From IMG/VR virus record IMGVR_UViG_3300031758_000174, positions 1 to 40,984 of that record: a stretch of DNA of 40,984 nt; one strand, 5' to 3'. The translations under genes were made by a program, and so were the position numbers. Shown here in pieces: positions 25,610 through 33,664 of the stretch. A model generated the notes under the pieces. The model searched no databases and had not been told where the DNA came from. It saw only the letters and a list, made by a program, of their open reading frames with translations. This DNA comes from a virus. How positions within the stretch are numbered: position 1 is the stretch's first letter; each line of letters opens with the position of its first letter.

Positions 25610-25615
25610 TATAAT
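25610..25615 (+). promoter_or_regulatory. -10 box giving a probable leaderless mRNA
   Basis: A perfect TATAAT two bases after the helicase stop ends five bases before the ATG at 25621. No Shine-Dalgarno sequence intervenes. The TG extension is absent (GTAGG instead) and no -35 is evident. Confidence 0.55.
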
Positions 25616-25620
25616 ATGGT

Positions 25621-25974
25621 ATGTCAAAAAATAGGGAGAATATTCCACCAGATTTCTACCATCATAAGCCTTTAAGGAAGTTTTTTATTGATGGTGTTAT
25701 TCAGGATGAGGCTCTTTTAGGAAGATTAAAAATTGAATATATAAGATTGCTAGTCTCAGAAATGAGACTGTGTGGGTATGTACCAAGGTTTGATATTGAC
25801 CCAGACTTCACAATAAGGTATAATGAGATAAAAGGGTTTTTTGAATTTGAATTATCTATACACGGAGTTTACGCAGGGAAAAGGAAGAGCGAATGGATAG
25901 CAGGGGTAGACGGAACCAATCCAATTCCTATACAGCAGAACAGGTCAAGCGAGTCCTTGCAGGGTCGGGCGTAA
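25621..25974 (+). CDS. Hypothetical protein overlapping the primase gene
   Basis: This 117-residue protein starts at an ATG with no ribosome binding site, just after a TATAAT, so it is probably translated from a leaderless mRNA. It has NIPPDFYHHKPLRKFFIDGV and IEYIRLLVSEMRLCGYVPRF, suggesting a compact alpha/beta fold, and a polar tail. Its last 82 bases overlap the primase gene in another frame. I do not recognise a family; the location between helicase and primase suggests a replication accessory role. Confidence 0.55.
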   Translation: MSKNRENIPPDFYHHKPLRKFFIDGVIQDEALLGRLKIEYIRLLVSEMRLCGYVPRFDIDPDFTIRYNEIKGFFEFELSIHGVYAGKRKSEWIAGVDGTNPIPIQQNRSSESLQGRA

Positions 25975-26837
25975 GCGTAGAGTCTGAACTAGATGCTGAC
26001 TTTATAATATTTTGTCCGTTTCATAATAATCACAGAACGCCAGCAGGAGAAGTTCAAAAAAATAGTGGAATGTTCTTTTGTTTTTCTTGTCAAAAATCTG
26101 CAGATCTTACAGAATTAGTAATGCACACTTCTGGCAGAACATATTTTGAGGCAGCAAGATTTATAAAAAGTAAAGAGAAGGTTAGCAATCTTGCAATAGA
26201 AATTGATCGTGCATTGGTTGATGAAGAAAAATATAAGCCGTTTGATGAGTTGATAATTAAACGTTTACATAATAATCTTGTTTCTTCAGATAGGCCTAAA
26301 AACTATTTTACATATCGTAAAATAACACAGAACTCTTGGATTAAATTCTCTTTAGGATATTCAGAAAAACAAGACATGGTAATTGTTCCAATTCATAGTC
26401 CAGATGGAGTCTTATTGGGATTTGTTGGAAGATCTGTTGAAGGAAAAGATTTTAAGAATACGCCAGGACTACCAAAAAGCAAAACCCTTTTTAATTTGCA
26501 TCGTGTAAAGAAGTCTGATAAAGTATATATAGTTGAGTCTTCTTTTGACGCTATAAGACTAGACCAACTAGGAATTCCTGCAGTCGCAACCTTGGGAGCG
26601 AATGTATCGAATAAACAAATAGAATTGCTTCAAAAATATTTTAATAACATTATTGTTATTGCAGATAATGATGAAGCAGGAGGAAACATGAAAGACAGAA
26701 TAGTTGAAAGACTTGGTTCTCGTGTTTCTGTTATTAAAATAAATAAACAATATAAAGACATAGGTGATATGCCAGACGAAGAGATTCAAAGTTTAGGATT
26801 TTCGTTTGACAAAAGCATAGAGTCTATGCTAAACTAA
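25893..26837 (+). CDS. DNA primase, DnaG-type
   Basis: This 314-residue protein makes RNA primers for lagging-strand synthesis. The start ATG at 25893 is preceded by AAGGAAGAG. An N-terminal CHC2-type zinc site is C41-x2-H44 and C63-x2-C66 (CPFH ... CFSC). The TOPRIM domain follows with its glutamate in VYIVESSFDAIR, the glycine-rich ATLGANVS, and the acidic motif VIADNDEAGG. It is much shorter than bacterial DnaG (about 600 residues) because it lacks the C-terminal helicase-interaction domain, as is common in phages. It lies next to the helicase and before the ssDNA-binding and polymerase genes. Confidence 0.88.
   Translation: MDSRGRRNQSNSYTAEQVKRVLAGSGVSVESELDADFIIFCPFHNNHRTPAGEVQKNSGMFFCFSCQKSADLTELVMHTSGRTYFEAARFIKSKEKVSNLAIEIDRALVDEEKYKPFDELIIKRLHNNLVSSDRPKNYFTYRKITQNSWIKFSLGYSEKQDMVIVPIHSPDGVLLGFVGRSVEGKDFKNTPGLPKSKTLFNLHRVKKSDKVYIVESSFDAIRLDQLGIPAVATLGANVSNKQIELLQKYFNNIIVIADNDEAGGNMKDRIVERLGSRVSVIKINKQYKDIGDMPDEEIQSLGFSFDKSIESMLN
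26806..26835 (+). promoter_or_regulatory. Strong promoter with -35 and extended -10 before the SSB-like gene
   Basis: A perfect -35 TTGACA (26806-26811) is followed after 18 bases by TAAACT (26830-26835), with a TGc extension at 26827-26829. It lies in the last codons of the primase gene. The transcript leader carries AAAGGAG just before the ATG at 26859. Confidence 0.75.
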
Positions 26838-26858
26838 TACAAACACAAAGGAGAAAAT

Positions 26859-27515
26859 ATGAGCATTGTAAAGGGAATCAAAAACATTAATGCCCTGCTC
26901 GACAGACCAAAGTACGAAAATGATGGACCAAAGGTAAAGTGGCTAAAACTTGCAGATGGACAGTCTGTAAAAATTCGCTTTATTGAAGAATTAGATGAAG
27001 ATTCTGCAAACTATAGTGATAAGCGTGGACTAGCACTTGTTGTTAAGGAACATGTTAATCCAAAAGACTACAAGCGCAAGGCTGTAGACACTATGGAATC
27101 AGAAGGCCGTGACTGGGCAGAAGAAATGCATCGCAAAGATCCAAAGGCTGGATGGCGTGGCCGTCTTCGCTTTTATTGTAACGTCCTAGTAGACGATGGT
27201 ATTGAAGCACCATATGTTGCTATCTGGTCAATGGGTATCAGCAAGCAATCATCATTTAACACAATTCGTGAGTATGCTCTTGAAACAGGAAGCATCTCAA
27301 ATGTAGTATGGAAGTTAAAGCGTAATGGCCAGGGAACTGAAACTAATTACACACTAATTCCATCAGCACCAGATAAGGAGCCATTCGATTGGAAAGATGT
27401 TGAACCTTATCCATTGGAGTCAGCATTAAAGAAAATTCCATATGCGGAACAAGAAGCGTTCTACCTGGGCTTTGACAGCCCATCCGTAACATCGTCTACC
27501 AACACTGATTGGTAA
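26859..27515 (+). CDS. Single-stranded DNA-binding protein (phage type, probable)
   Basis: This 218-residue protein starts behind a good AAAGGAG site and a strong promoter. It begins with VKGIKNINALLDRPKY, then a beta-rich core (VKWLKLADGQSVKIRFIEEL, LRFYCNVLVDDGIEAPYVAI) and ends in a Ser/Thr/Asp tail finishing with DW. The layout resembles phage ssDNA-binding proteins of the T4 gp32/T7 gp2.5 functional class, and placement between primase and polymerase fits. Codon choice (CGC, GGC, AAG) suggests high expression, needed for a coating protein. The acidic C-terminal tail is weaker than in typical SSBs. A different nucleoprotein role is possible. Confidence 0.65.
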   Translation: MSIVKGIKNINALLDRPKYENDGPKVKWLKLADGQSVKIRFIEELDEDSANYSDKRGLALVVKEHVNPKDYKRKAVDTMESEGRDWAEEMHRKDPKAGWRGRLRFYCNVLVDDGIEAPYVAIWSMGISKQSSFNTIREYALETGSISNVVWKLKRNGQGTETNYTLIPSAPDKEPFDWKDVEPYPLESALKKIPYAEQEAFYLGFDSPSVTSSTNTDW

Positions 27516-27516
27516 G

Positions 27517-30500
27517 ATGAACTACGTAGGCTTACATGTCCATACCCATTTTAGTCTTTTTGATGGGATTGCTACTCCAGAAGAATTAGTAAACCGAGCA
27601 GTTGAACTTGGTATGCCAGCATTGGCTATCACGGATCACGGAACATTATCTGGGCATAGAGAACTGTATCGAGTTGCAAAAGCAAAGGGCATTAAGCCAA
27701 TTCTTGGTCTAGAAGGATACATGTGTGCAGACATATCTGATAAAAGAGATAAGTCTGAAAGGCAGGGTCAGCAAGATCTTGTTTATAACCATATTATCCT
27801 TCTAGCCAAGAATAAAATAGGTCTAGAAAACTTAAACAAAATTAGCGAATTAGCATGGACAGATGGCTTTTTTAAAAAGCCAAGATTTGATTTTAAGGTA
27901 TTAGAAAAATATAAAGAAGGCATTATAGTTTCATCTGCATGTCCAAGTAGCGTTTTAGTAAAAGCATTAGAAGAAGAAGAGTTTGCCCTCGCTAAGAAGT
28001 ACATAACATGGTTTAAGGATCAGTTTGGCAGTGATTATTATATTGAAGTAATGCCACACAATGAAGCACATATAAACAAATATCTACTTGATTTGGCCGA
28101 TGAGTTTAATATTAAGGCTATCGTGACTCCAGACTGTCATCATTCACACCCAGGACAAAAAGAAATTCAAGAGTTTAAACTTATCATGAATACTCACGCA
28201 AAGGTTTCAAAGGATGTTTCTTATGCGAAGTCAGCAAAGTGTTCAGACATGATGGATAGGCTGGATTTATTATATGGTAAAGACAGAGAGATAACATTTA
28301 ACAAGTTTGATATACATTTGTTGTCTTATGAAGAAATGAAAACAGCCATGAAATCTCAGGGTATAGATAGAGAAGATATATACTCAAATACAATAGAATT
28401 GGCAGACACAGTAGAAGATTACGGCATACAAGAAGGTTTGAATCTTTTGCCAGTGCAATATAAAAGTCCTGATAAAGAACTTGCAAGAGTAGCACTTGAA
28501 GGTTTGCAGCAAAGAGGTTTGGCAGATAATAAGATCTATATTGATAGACTTAATGAAGAACTTGATATTATTAAAGACAAAAAATTTGCTCCATACTTTT
28601 TGGTTGTTAGCAATATGATTAACTGGGCAAAGAAAGAAGACATTCTAGTTGGTCCAGGTAGAGGTTCTTCTGCTGGATCCTTGGTTTGCTATGCACTAAA
28701 AATTACTGACATTGATCCAATAGAACATAATCTTTTGTTCTTCCGTTTTATTAATCCTGAGCGTAACGATTTTCCAGATATTGATACAGATATTCAAGAT
28801 ACTCGTCGTGAAGAAGTAAAAGATTATCTTGTAAGACAATACAGGCATGTTGCTTCTATTGCTACATTTTTACAGTTTACTGGAAAAGGAATAGTAAGAG
28901 ATGTTGCTAGAGTTTTAAATATACCGTTGTCAGATGTAAACAAAGTATTAAAAACTGTTGATTCTTGGGATGATTACTGTACATCAAAATCAACATTAGA
29001 GTTCCGTGAAAAGTATCCAGAAGTGGAGATATATGGAGAGCAACTTCGAGGTCGTATTAGGGGCACTGGCATTCATGCTGCTGGTGTGGTTACTAGTAAG
29101 GATCCAATCTTTAGGTATGCGCCATTGGAGACTCGCTCTTCTACTGGATCTGATGATCGCATTCCAGTGGTTGGTGTTGACATGGAAGAGGCAGAAAAAA
29201 TTGGCCTTATTAAAATTGATGCATTAGGTCTTAAAACATTGTCTGTTTTAAAAGATACGATTGATATTATTAAAGATAGACATGGCAAAAAAATAGACCT
29301 TCTTAAAATAAAAATGGATGATGCTAATGTTTATCAAATGCTATCTGATGGCTATACAAAGGGCGTGTTCCAGTGTGAAGCAGCCCCATATACAAATCTT
29401 TTAGTTAAGATGGGTGTAAAAAATCTATCAGAACTTGCTGCATCTAATGCTCTTGTGCGTCCAGGCGCTATGAATACAATTGGAAAAGATTATGTTGATC
29501 GCAAACATGGAAGACAAAATATATCCTATATTCATCAAATATTAAAAGAGTTTACGGAAGATACATATGGTTGTATTCTTTACCAGGAACAAGTCATGCA
29601 AGCATGCGTACACCTTGGTGGTATGTCAATGTCAGAAGCAGACAAGGTTCGTAAAATCATCGGCAAGAAAAAAGACGCTAAAGAATTTGATCAGTTTAAA
29701 GAAAAGTTCGTAGAAGGTGCATCCCAATATATTACTCCACACGCTGCCTTGGACTTATGGCATGACTTTGAGGCTCATGCAGGATATTCATTTAATAAGT
29801 CTCACGCAGTAGCATATTCAACATTATCATATTGGACTGCATGGTTAAAGTACTATTACCCACTTGAATTTATGTACTCAGTGCTTAAAAATGAAGGGGA
29901 TAAAGATGCGAGAACTGAATATCTTATTGAAGCGAAAAGAATGGGTATTAGCGTTAAACTACCTCACATTAATGATTCGGATATTGATTTTAAAATTGAG
30001 GGTAAGGGTATTCGGTTCGGACTCACGGCAATCAAATTTATCTCTGATAAGATTGCAGAACGATATATACAGGCACGACCTTTTAACTCTTATGCAGAAC
30101 TTGAAGCGTTCACATTTACTAAGGGAAATGGTGTAAACAGTAGAGCACTACAGGCACTAAGGGCTATTGGCGCAGCAACATTTCCAGATAATCCTAGAAA
30201 TGATCAAGAGATTAAAGAAAATTTGTATGAATACCTAAACCTTCCAGAGTTCAATATCACAATTCCTTCTCACTATTATGCCTTTATTCAAGACATTATA
30301 GATTTTGAAGAAAAGGGTTCATACATTTTTATGGGTATGGTAAAATCTATTAAAAGGGGAACAGGATGGTCACGAGTTGAAATTTTGGATAAGACTGGGT
30401 CTGTCGGTATATTTGATGATGAAAATACGACTATTGAGACTGGTCGTTCTTACTTGGTTCTTTGTAATGACAACAGGATTGTTTCTTTCATTCCTTCTGA

Positions 30501-30792
30501 GGAAATAAAAGAATCATCTCATGCTCTTGTTAAGTTTTTAGGATATAAGCAGTTGCCATTTAAAGATGAGGAAATGTTTGTTGTCTCATTTAAACCTAGA
30601 ATTACAAAGGCTGGAAAGAAGATGGCATCTCTTACGTTGGCAGACACCAAGAGAGATCTTCATTCTGTTACAGTATTTCCAACATCATTTGCAAAAGCAT
30701 ATATGCATATTGAAGAAGGAAAGTATTATAAATTTGATTTTGGAAAAACAAAAGACGGAACCGTAACATTGGAGGATGTACATGTCAGTTAG
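27517..30792 (+). CDS. DNA polymerase III alpha subunit-like (C-family) replicative polymerase
   Basis: This 1091-residue enzyme is the phage's replicative DNA polymerase. An N-terminal PHP domain has H7-V-H9 (LHVHTHFSLFDG), ITDHGTLSG, EGYM, SSACPS and TPDCHH, so the metal ligands of a proofreading PHP exonuclease appear intact. The palm has the GPGRGSSAGS motif, the catalytic D421-I-D423-T-D425 and a third candidate Asp at 568 (IKIDALGL). The tail has an OB-fold-like segment (near 950-1090). Q1012-LPF loosely resembles a sliding-clamp binding motif, but I see no clamp or loader gene here, so the host clamp would be used. It is slightly shorter than bacterial DnaE (about 1160). No intein was seen. 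Confidence 0.95.
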   Translation: MNYVGLHVHTHFSLFDGIATPEELVNRAVELGMPALAITDHGTLSGHRELYRVAKAKGIKPILGLEGYMCADISDKRDKSERQGQQDLVYNHIILLAKNKIGLENLNKISELAWTDGFFKKPRFDFKVLEKYKEGIIVSSACPSSVLVKALEEEEFALAKKYITWFKDQFGSDYYIEVMPHNEAHINKYLLDLADEFNIKAIVTPDCHHSHPGQKEIQEFKLIMNTHAKVSKDVSYAKSAKCSDMMDRLDLLYGKDREITFNKFDIHLLSYEEMKTAMKSQGIDREDIYSNTIELADTVEDYGIQEGLNLLPVQYKSPDKELARVALEGLQQRGLADNKIYIDRLNEELDIIKDKKFAPYFLVVSNMINWAKKEDILVGPGRGSSAGSLVCYALKITDIDPIEHNLLFFRFINPERNDFPDIDTDIQDTRREEVKDYLVRQYRHVASIATFLQFTGKGIVRDVARVLNIPLSDVNKVLKTVDSWDDYCTSKSTLEFREKYPEVEIYGEQLRGRIRGTGIHAAGVVTSKDPIFRYAPLETRSSTGSDDRIPVVGVDMEEAEKIGLIKIDALGLKTLSVLKDTIDIIKDRHGKKIDLLKIKMDDANVYQMLSDGYTKGVFQCEAAPYTNLLVKMGVKNLSELAASNALVRPGAMNTIGKDYVDRKHGRQNISYIHQILKEFTEDTYGCILYQEQVMQACVHLGGMSMSEADKVRKIIGKKKDAKEFDQFKEKFVEGASQYITPHAALDLWHDFEAHAGYSFNKSHAVAYSTLSYWTAWLKYYYPLEFMYSVLKNEGDKDARTEYLIEAKRMGISVKLPHINDSDIDFKIEGKGIRFGLTAIKFISDKIAERYIQARPFNSYAELEAFTFTKGNGVNSRALQALRAIGAATFPDNPRNDQEIKENLYEYLNLPEFNITIPSHYYAFIQDIIDFEEKGSYIFMGMVKSIKRGTGWSRVEILDKTGSVGIFDDENTTIETGRSYLVLCNDNRIVSFIPSEEIKESSHALVKFLGYKQLPFKDEEMFVVSFKPRITKAGKKMASLTLADTKRDLHSVTVFPTSFAKAYMHIEEGKYYKFDFGKTKDGTVTLEDVHVS

Positions 30793-31798
30793 TATAGAGG
30801 AAGCATTAGCACAGTTAGACCCTAAATTAAGAAAAAGATTAGGTAGTGGGGTAGGTGTCAACTATGAATATCAGCCAACACCAAGTTATGGTCTAAATAG
30901 AGCATTGGGTGGTGGTTTGCCTTACGGTAGACAGGTTCTTATCTGGGGATCAAAGTCATCTGCAAAGTCCTCTATGTGCCTTCAAATGATTGCTTTAGCA
31001 CAGGCAGAGGGTAAGTTGTGTGCATGGATCGATTCTGAAATGTCTTATTCAGAAGACTGGGCTCGTAAAATGGGGGTAGATCCAGAGAAACTAATCTACT
31101 CACAGGCTAGAACTATTAGTGATATGGTCGATGTTGGCGTGGCACTTATGAATGCTGGTGTTGATTTAATTGTGGTAGACTCTATTACATCAATGCTTCC
31201 TGCAATTTATTTTGAAAAGGACACTGATGAAATGAAGGCTTTGGAAAACACAAAGCAGATTGGAGCAGAGTCTCGTGACTTTAGTAACGCATGGAAAATG
31301 CTTAACTATGCAAACAATAAAGTTAAGCCAACTTTGCTTGTTCTTATTTCTCAGTCTCGTAACAATATCAATGCTATGTATACTAGCCAGCAGCCTTCTG
31401 GTGGTCAGGCTACTAAGTTTTATTCCTCATGTATTATTAAACTCTTTTCTTCAGAGTCAGACAATCAGGCGATTAAAGGAAAGATTAAGGTAGGGGATAA
31501 GTTGATTGAAGAAAAGATTGGTAGAACTGTGAGATGGGAATTGCAATTTTCAAAAACATCTCCAGGTTTTCAGTCTGGAGAATATGATTTTTATTTCAGA
31601 GGAGACAATGTTGGGCTAGATACTATTGGAGATTTAGTCACTACAGCAGAGTTAAACGGAATTGTAGAGCGTACAGGAGCATGGTATCTTTTGCCAGATG
31701 GCACAAAGGTCCAGGGGAAAGAAGCATTTGTTAATCGTGTAAGAGAGGATCTTGACTTGCAAGAATTTATCAAGAATAAACTAAATGGCCAACTATAG
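30782..31798 (+). CDS. RecA/UvsX-like recombinase
   Basis: This 338-residue protein forms filaments on ssDNA and catalyses strand exchange. The start chosen is ATG 30782, six bases after GGAGG; ATG 30776 abuts that site and is too close. RecA features: GLNRALGGGLPYGRQVLIWG, Walker A at residues 56-63 (GSKSSAKS), LCAWIDSEMSYS, Walker B LIVVDSITSMLP, and the loop region with SQSRNNIN. Walker A has Ala61 where bacterial RecA has Gly, a deviation shared in kind by T4 UvsX as I recall it. The C-terminal domain is short. It overlaps the polymerase gene by 11 bases. Confidence 0.9.
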   Translation: MSVSIEEALAQLDPKLRKRLGSGVGVNYEYQPTPSYGLNRALGGGLPYGRQVLIWGSKSSAKSSMCLQMIALAQAEGKLCAWIDSEMSYSEDWARKMGVDPEKLIYSQARTISDMVDVGVALMNAGVDLIVVDSITSMLPAIYFEKDTDEMKALENTKQIGAESRDFSNAWKMLNYANNKVKPTLLVLISQSRNNINAMYTSQQPSGGQATKFYSSCIIKLFSSESDNQAIKGKIKVGDKLIEEKIGRTVRWELQFSKTSPGFQSGEYDFYFRGDNVGLDTIGDLVTTAELNGIVERTGAWYLLPDGTKVQGKEAFVNRVREDLDLQEFIKNKLNGQL

Positions 31799-31964
31799 TG
31801 TTTATGAAGGAAAATTTCCTTGTAAGACTTGCAAGAAAGAAGTAAAAACAATAAGAGTTTATTTAGATACAGGCATGGCATCTTGGATGTGTTCAGATAA
31901 GCATTTGTCTGAATGTCATTTATTTAAGGCTGGATATAAAACAAAGAAGAAAAAAGATGAGTGA
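31785..31964 (+). CDS. Small zinc-ribbon-like protein
   Basis: This 59-residue frame starts at ATG 31785, overlapping the RecA-like gene by 14 bases, and ends in TGA overlapping the next start (ATGAGTGA). C13-KT-C16, C36 and C44 could form a zinc site, followed by a Lys-rich tail (YKTKKKKDE). The tight overlaps on both sides and AT-rich coding style like its neighbours argue that it is a real gene. Its placement in the recombination block suggests nucleic acid binding. Confidence 0.6.
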   Translation: MANYSVYEGKFPCKTCKKEVKTIRVYLDTGMASWMCSDKHLSECHLFKAGYKTKKKKDE

Positions 31965-32238
31965 GAAAAGCGAGAGCAAAAGAATAGGCGCAAGACAGCA
32001 TAAAAACTCTGGGCGTAATACTCAGAAAGGCGATGCGTCTTGGAATAATTTCGTTCTAGACTTTAAAGAGGTTGGAAAATCTTTTACCTTGAATAAAGAG
32101 GTTTGGGCTAAGGCTACTACAGATGCCATAAAGAATGGCAAAGATCCAGCCATAGTGGTAGTAATAGGCGAGGGTAATGCAAAGGTAAGACTTGCTATAA
32201 TTGAGATGAGCATACTAGAAGATATGATGGAGGAATAA
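31957..32238 (+). CDS. PD-(D/E)XK nuclease-like protein, possible Holliday junction resolvase
   Basis: This 93-residue protein overlaps its upstream neighbour by eight bases and the next gene by one. The sequence IGARQHKNSGRNTQKGD followed by FVLDFKEVGKSF has the order of a PD-(D/E)XK core: basic and Ser/Gly segment, D26 in KGD, then D35-x-K37 in a hydrophobic strand. This recalls archaeal Hjc-type resolvases (SG ... GD ... E-x-K). It follows the RecA-like gene and precedes another nuclease. The size is below a typical Hjc (about 130), so it may be a minimal core. The call is by motif only. Confidence 0.5.
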   Translation: MSEKSESKRIGARQHKNSGRNTQKGDASWNNFVLDFKEVGKSFTLNKEVWAKATTDAIKNGKDPAIVVVIGEGNAKVRLAIIEMSILEDMMEE

Positions 32239-32543
32239 TGGAACAGCAGCAAACAACAATAGACATGGTAAATGGTTTATCCGAAATTGCAGAATACATG
32301 CAGGATGAGGAGTTGACTACAGCCCTTACCTTTATCGCTAAGATTATTATCAAACCAGATATACCTTTAAATGTAGCCACAGTAGAGATCGTTCGTCTAC
32401 AGGCTATTGCTGCCAAAATGTCCTTAAAAGCAACATGGATGGCCAATGTTGACAAATCAGACAGAGGAAAGAAGAATCTTTACTATACAGCAGCAGAGTC
32501 AATTAACAATCTTGTTTCTGCCTTAAAGTACATAATCCGATAA
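32238..32543 (+). CDS. Hypothetical helical protein
   Basis: This 101-residue protein overlaps the preceding stop by one base (TAATG), with GGAGG just upstream. It is almost entirely helical (GLSEIAEYMQDEELTTALTF, IVRLQAIAAKMSLKATWM, AAESINNLVSALKYII) and ends with a helix. No motif is recognised. Its place between two nuclease-like genes suggests a recombination accessory protein, without direct support. Confidence 0.55.
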   Translation: MEQQQTTIDMVNGLSEIAEYMQDEELTTALTFIAKIIIKPDIPLNVATVEIVRLQAIAAKMSLKATWMANVDKSDRGKKNLYYTAAESINNLVSALKYIIR

Positions 32544-32545
32544 TC

Positions 32546-32560
32546 TGCTATACTTATACT
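32546..32560 (+). promoter_or_regulatory. Extended -10 promoter with duplicated TATACT
   Basis: TGCTATACT (32546-32554) is followed immediately by a second TATACT (32555-32560). A leader of roughly 15 bases leads to the ATG at 32578, with only a weak GAGAAACGAG as ribosome binding site. No -35 box was seen. Confidence 0.5.
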
Positions 32561-32577
32561 AAGAGAAACGAGAAATA

Positions 32578-33393
32578 ATGACAAAAAATTTACTACATAC
32601 GGTTATGATAAAAGCAGAAGAAAAACAGATACATCCTATGAACATTGCTGAACTAGAAGCAAAAATCAAAGAAGGATATACGATTAATCGTGTAGACAAG
32701 CATACAGTCAAAAAGACTTTTGCTCCTTCTACAATTGCATATGGACATGGAGAGTGTGCTAGATATTGGTACCTAGCATTTGATGGCCAGGTATTTGAGG
32801 ATAATGCTGACGCATATGCTGCAGCAAATATGACTGCTGGAACATTATCTCATGCTAGAATTCAATCAGCAATGATGAATTCTGGAGTAGCAAAAATTTA
32901 TCGTAATGATGATAATGAGACAACTACTGAATTTAAGATTACGCACAGCGATCCCCCAATCTTCGGGTATGGAGATGTAATGCTTGATTGGCAAGGGGAA
33001 GAACTCATTGGTGAAATTAAAACAATGATGAATGAAGGCTTTGAGTATAGAAAAGCATCAGGTAAAGCAAAGACTGGCCACCTAATGCAATTGCTTATAT
33101 ATATGAAGATTTTAAAGAGGCCAAAGGGTGTTATGATTTATGAGAATAAAAATAATCATGAACTTCTTTTGATTCCTGTAGAAGTAAACGATCATTACCG
33201 TCGGTGGGTAGACCAGGCATTTGATTGGATGAGGACAGTTAGAAAGGCTTGGCAAGATAAAACTTTGCCAGTTAAAAACTATAGATCTAATTCCAAGATA
33301 TGCAAGTCATGCCCAATTAAAAAAGCATGTGAGTCTGCAGGGACAGGCGTAGTTAAAATACCGCCCCTGGAGATTCTTAGTGAGACATTGTAA
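32578..33393 (+). CDS. Cas4/RecB-like PD-(D/E)XK exonuclease with predicted Fe-S cluster
   Basis: This 271-residue protein is probably a single-strand DNA exonuclease that feeds the RecA-like recombinase. The nuclease core shows H92, D133 in YGDVML, E146-I-K148 (LIGEIKT) and Q171 in HLMQLLIYM, the order seen in RecB/Cas4 family enzymes. One early cysteine, C60 (GECARYW), and a late cluster, C242-x2-C245-x5-C251 (CKSCPIKKAC), match the four ligands of the Cas4/AddB [4Fe-4S] cluster. No cas1, cas2 or CRISPR array is present in the window, so a role in phage recombination or DNA processing is more likely than adaptation. It has its own promoter and overlaps the next gene by 14 bases. Confidence 0.8.
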   Translation: MTKNLLHTVMIKAEEKQIHPMNIAELEAKIKEGYTINRVDKHTVKKTFAPSTIAYGHGECARYWYLAFDGQVFEDNADAYAAANMTAGTLSHARIQSAMMNSGVAKIYRNDDNETTTEFKITHSDPPIFGYGDVMLDWQGEELIGEIKTMMNEGFEYRKASGKAKTGHLMQLLIYMKILKRPKGVMIYENKNNHELLLIPVEVNDHYRRWVDQAFDWMRTVRKAWQDKTLPVKNYRSNSKICKSCPIKKACESAGTGVVKIPPLEILSETL

Positions 33394-33664
33394 TTATTGT
33401 GATAAGCAGTTTGAGCAGTCGGTATCATATCAAATATACTGTTCTGTTGATTGTAGGGACCTTGCAACAAAAGAAAAAATTGCTGCAAGGTATCTTCAAT
33501 CTAAAAGATTAAAAAGAAAGGGCAAGGTAAGGCCTTGTAAGTCGTGCTCTATGCCACTATCAATATATAATGATAATCCTATATGTAATACATGCTCTGT
33601 AAATCCAGATGCAGTTGCTAAAGCAATTAAAAAAATAAAGGATAAGACTAATGGCAAAAAATAA
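33380..33664 (+). CDS. Double zinc-ribbon protein
   Basis: This 94-residue protein starts at GTG 33380, seven bases after GGAG, inside the 3' end of the previous gene. It has two four-cysteine sites: C4-x2-C7 with C21-x3-C25, and C53-x2-C56 with C69-x2-C72. A basic helix (IAARYLQSKRLKRKGKVR) links them, and the C-terminus is Lys-rich. Such an arrangement suggests nucleic acid binding. It sits between two nuclease genes and overlaps the RuvC-like gene by 14 bases. Confidence 0.65.
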   Translation: MRHCNYCDKQFEQSVSYQIYCSVDCRDLATKEKIAARYLQSKRLKRKGKVRPCKSCSMPLSIYNDNPICNTCSVNPDAVAKAIKKIKDKTNGKK

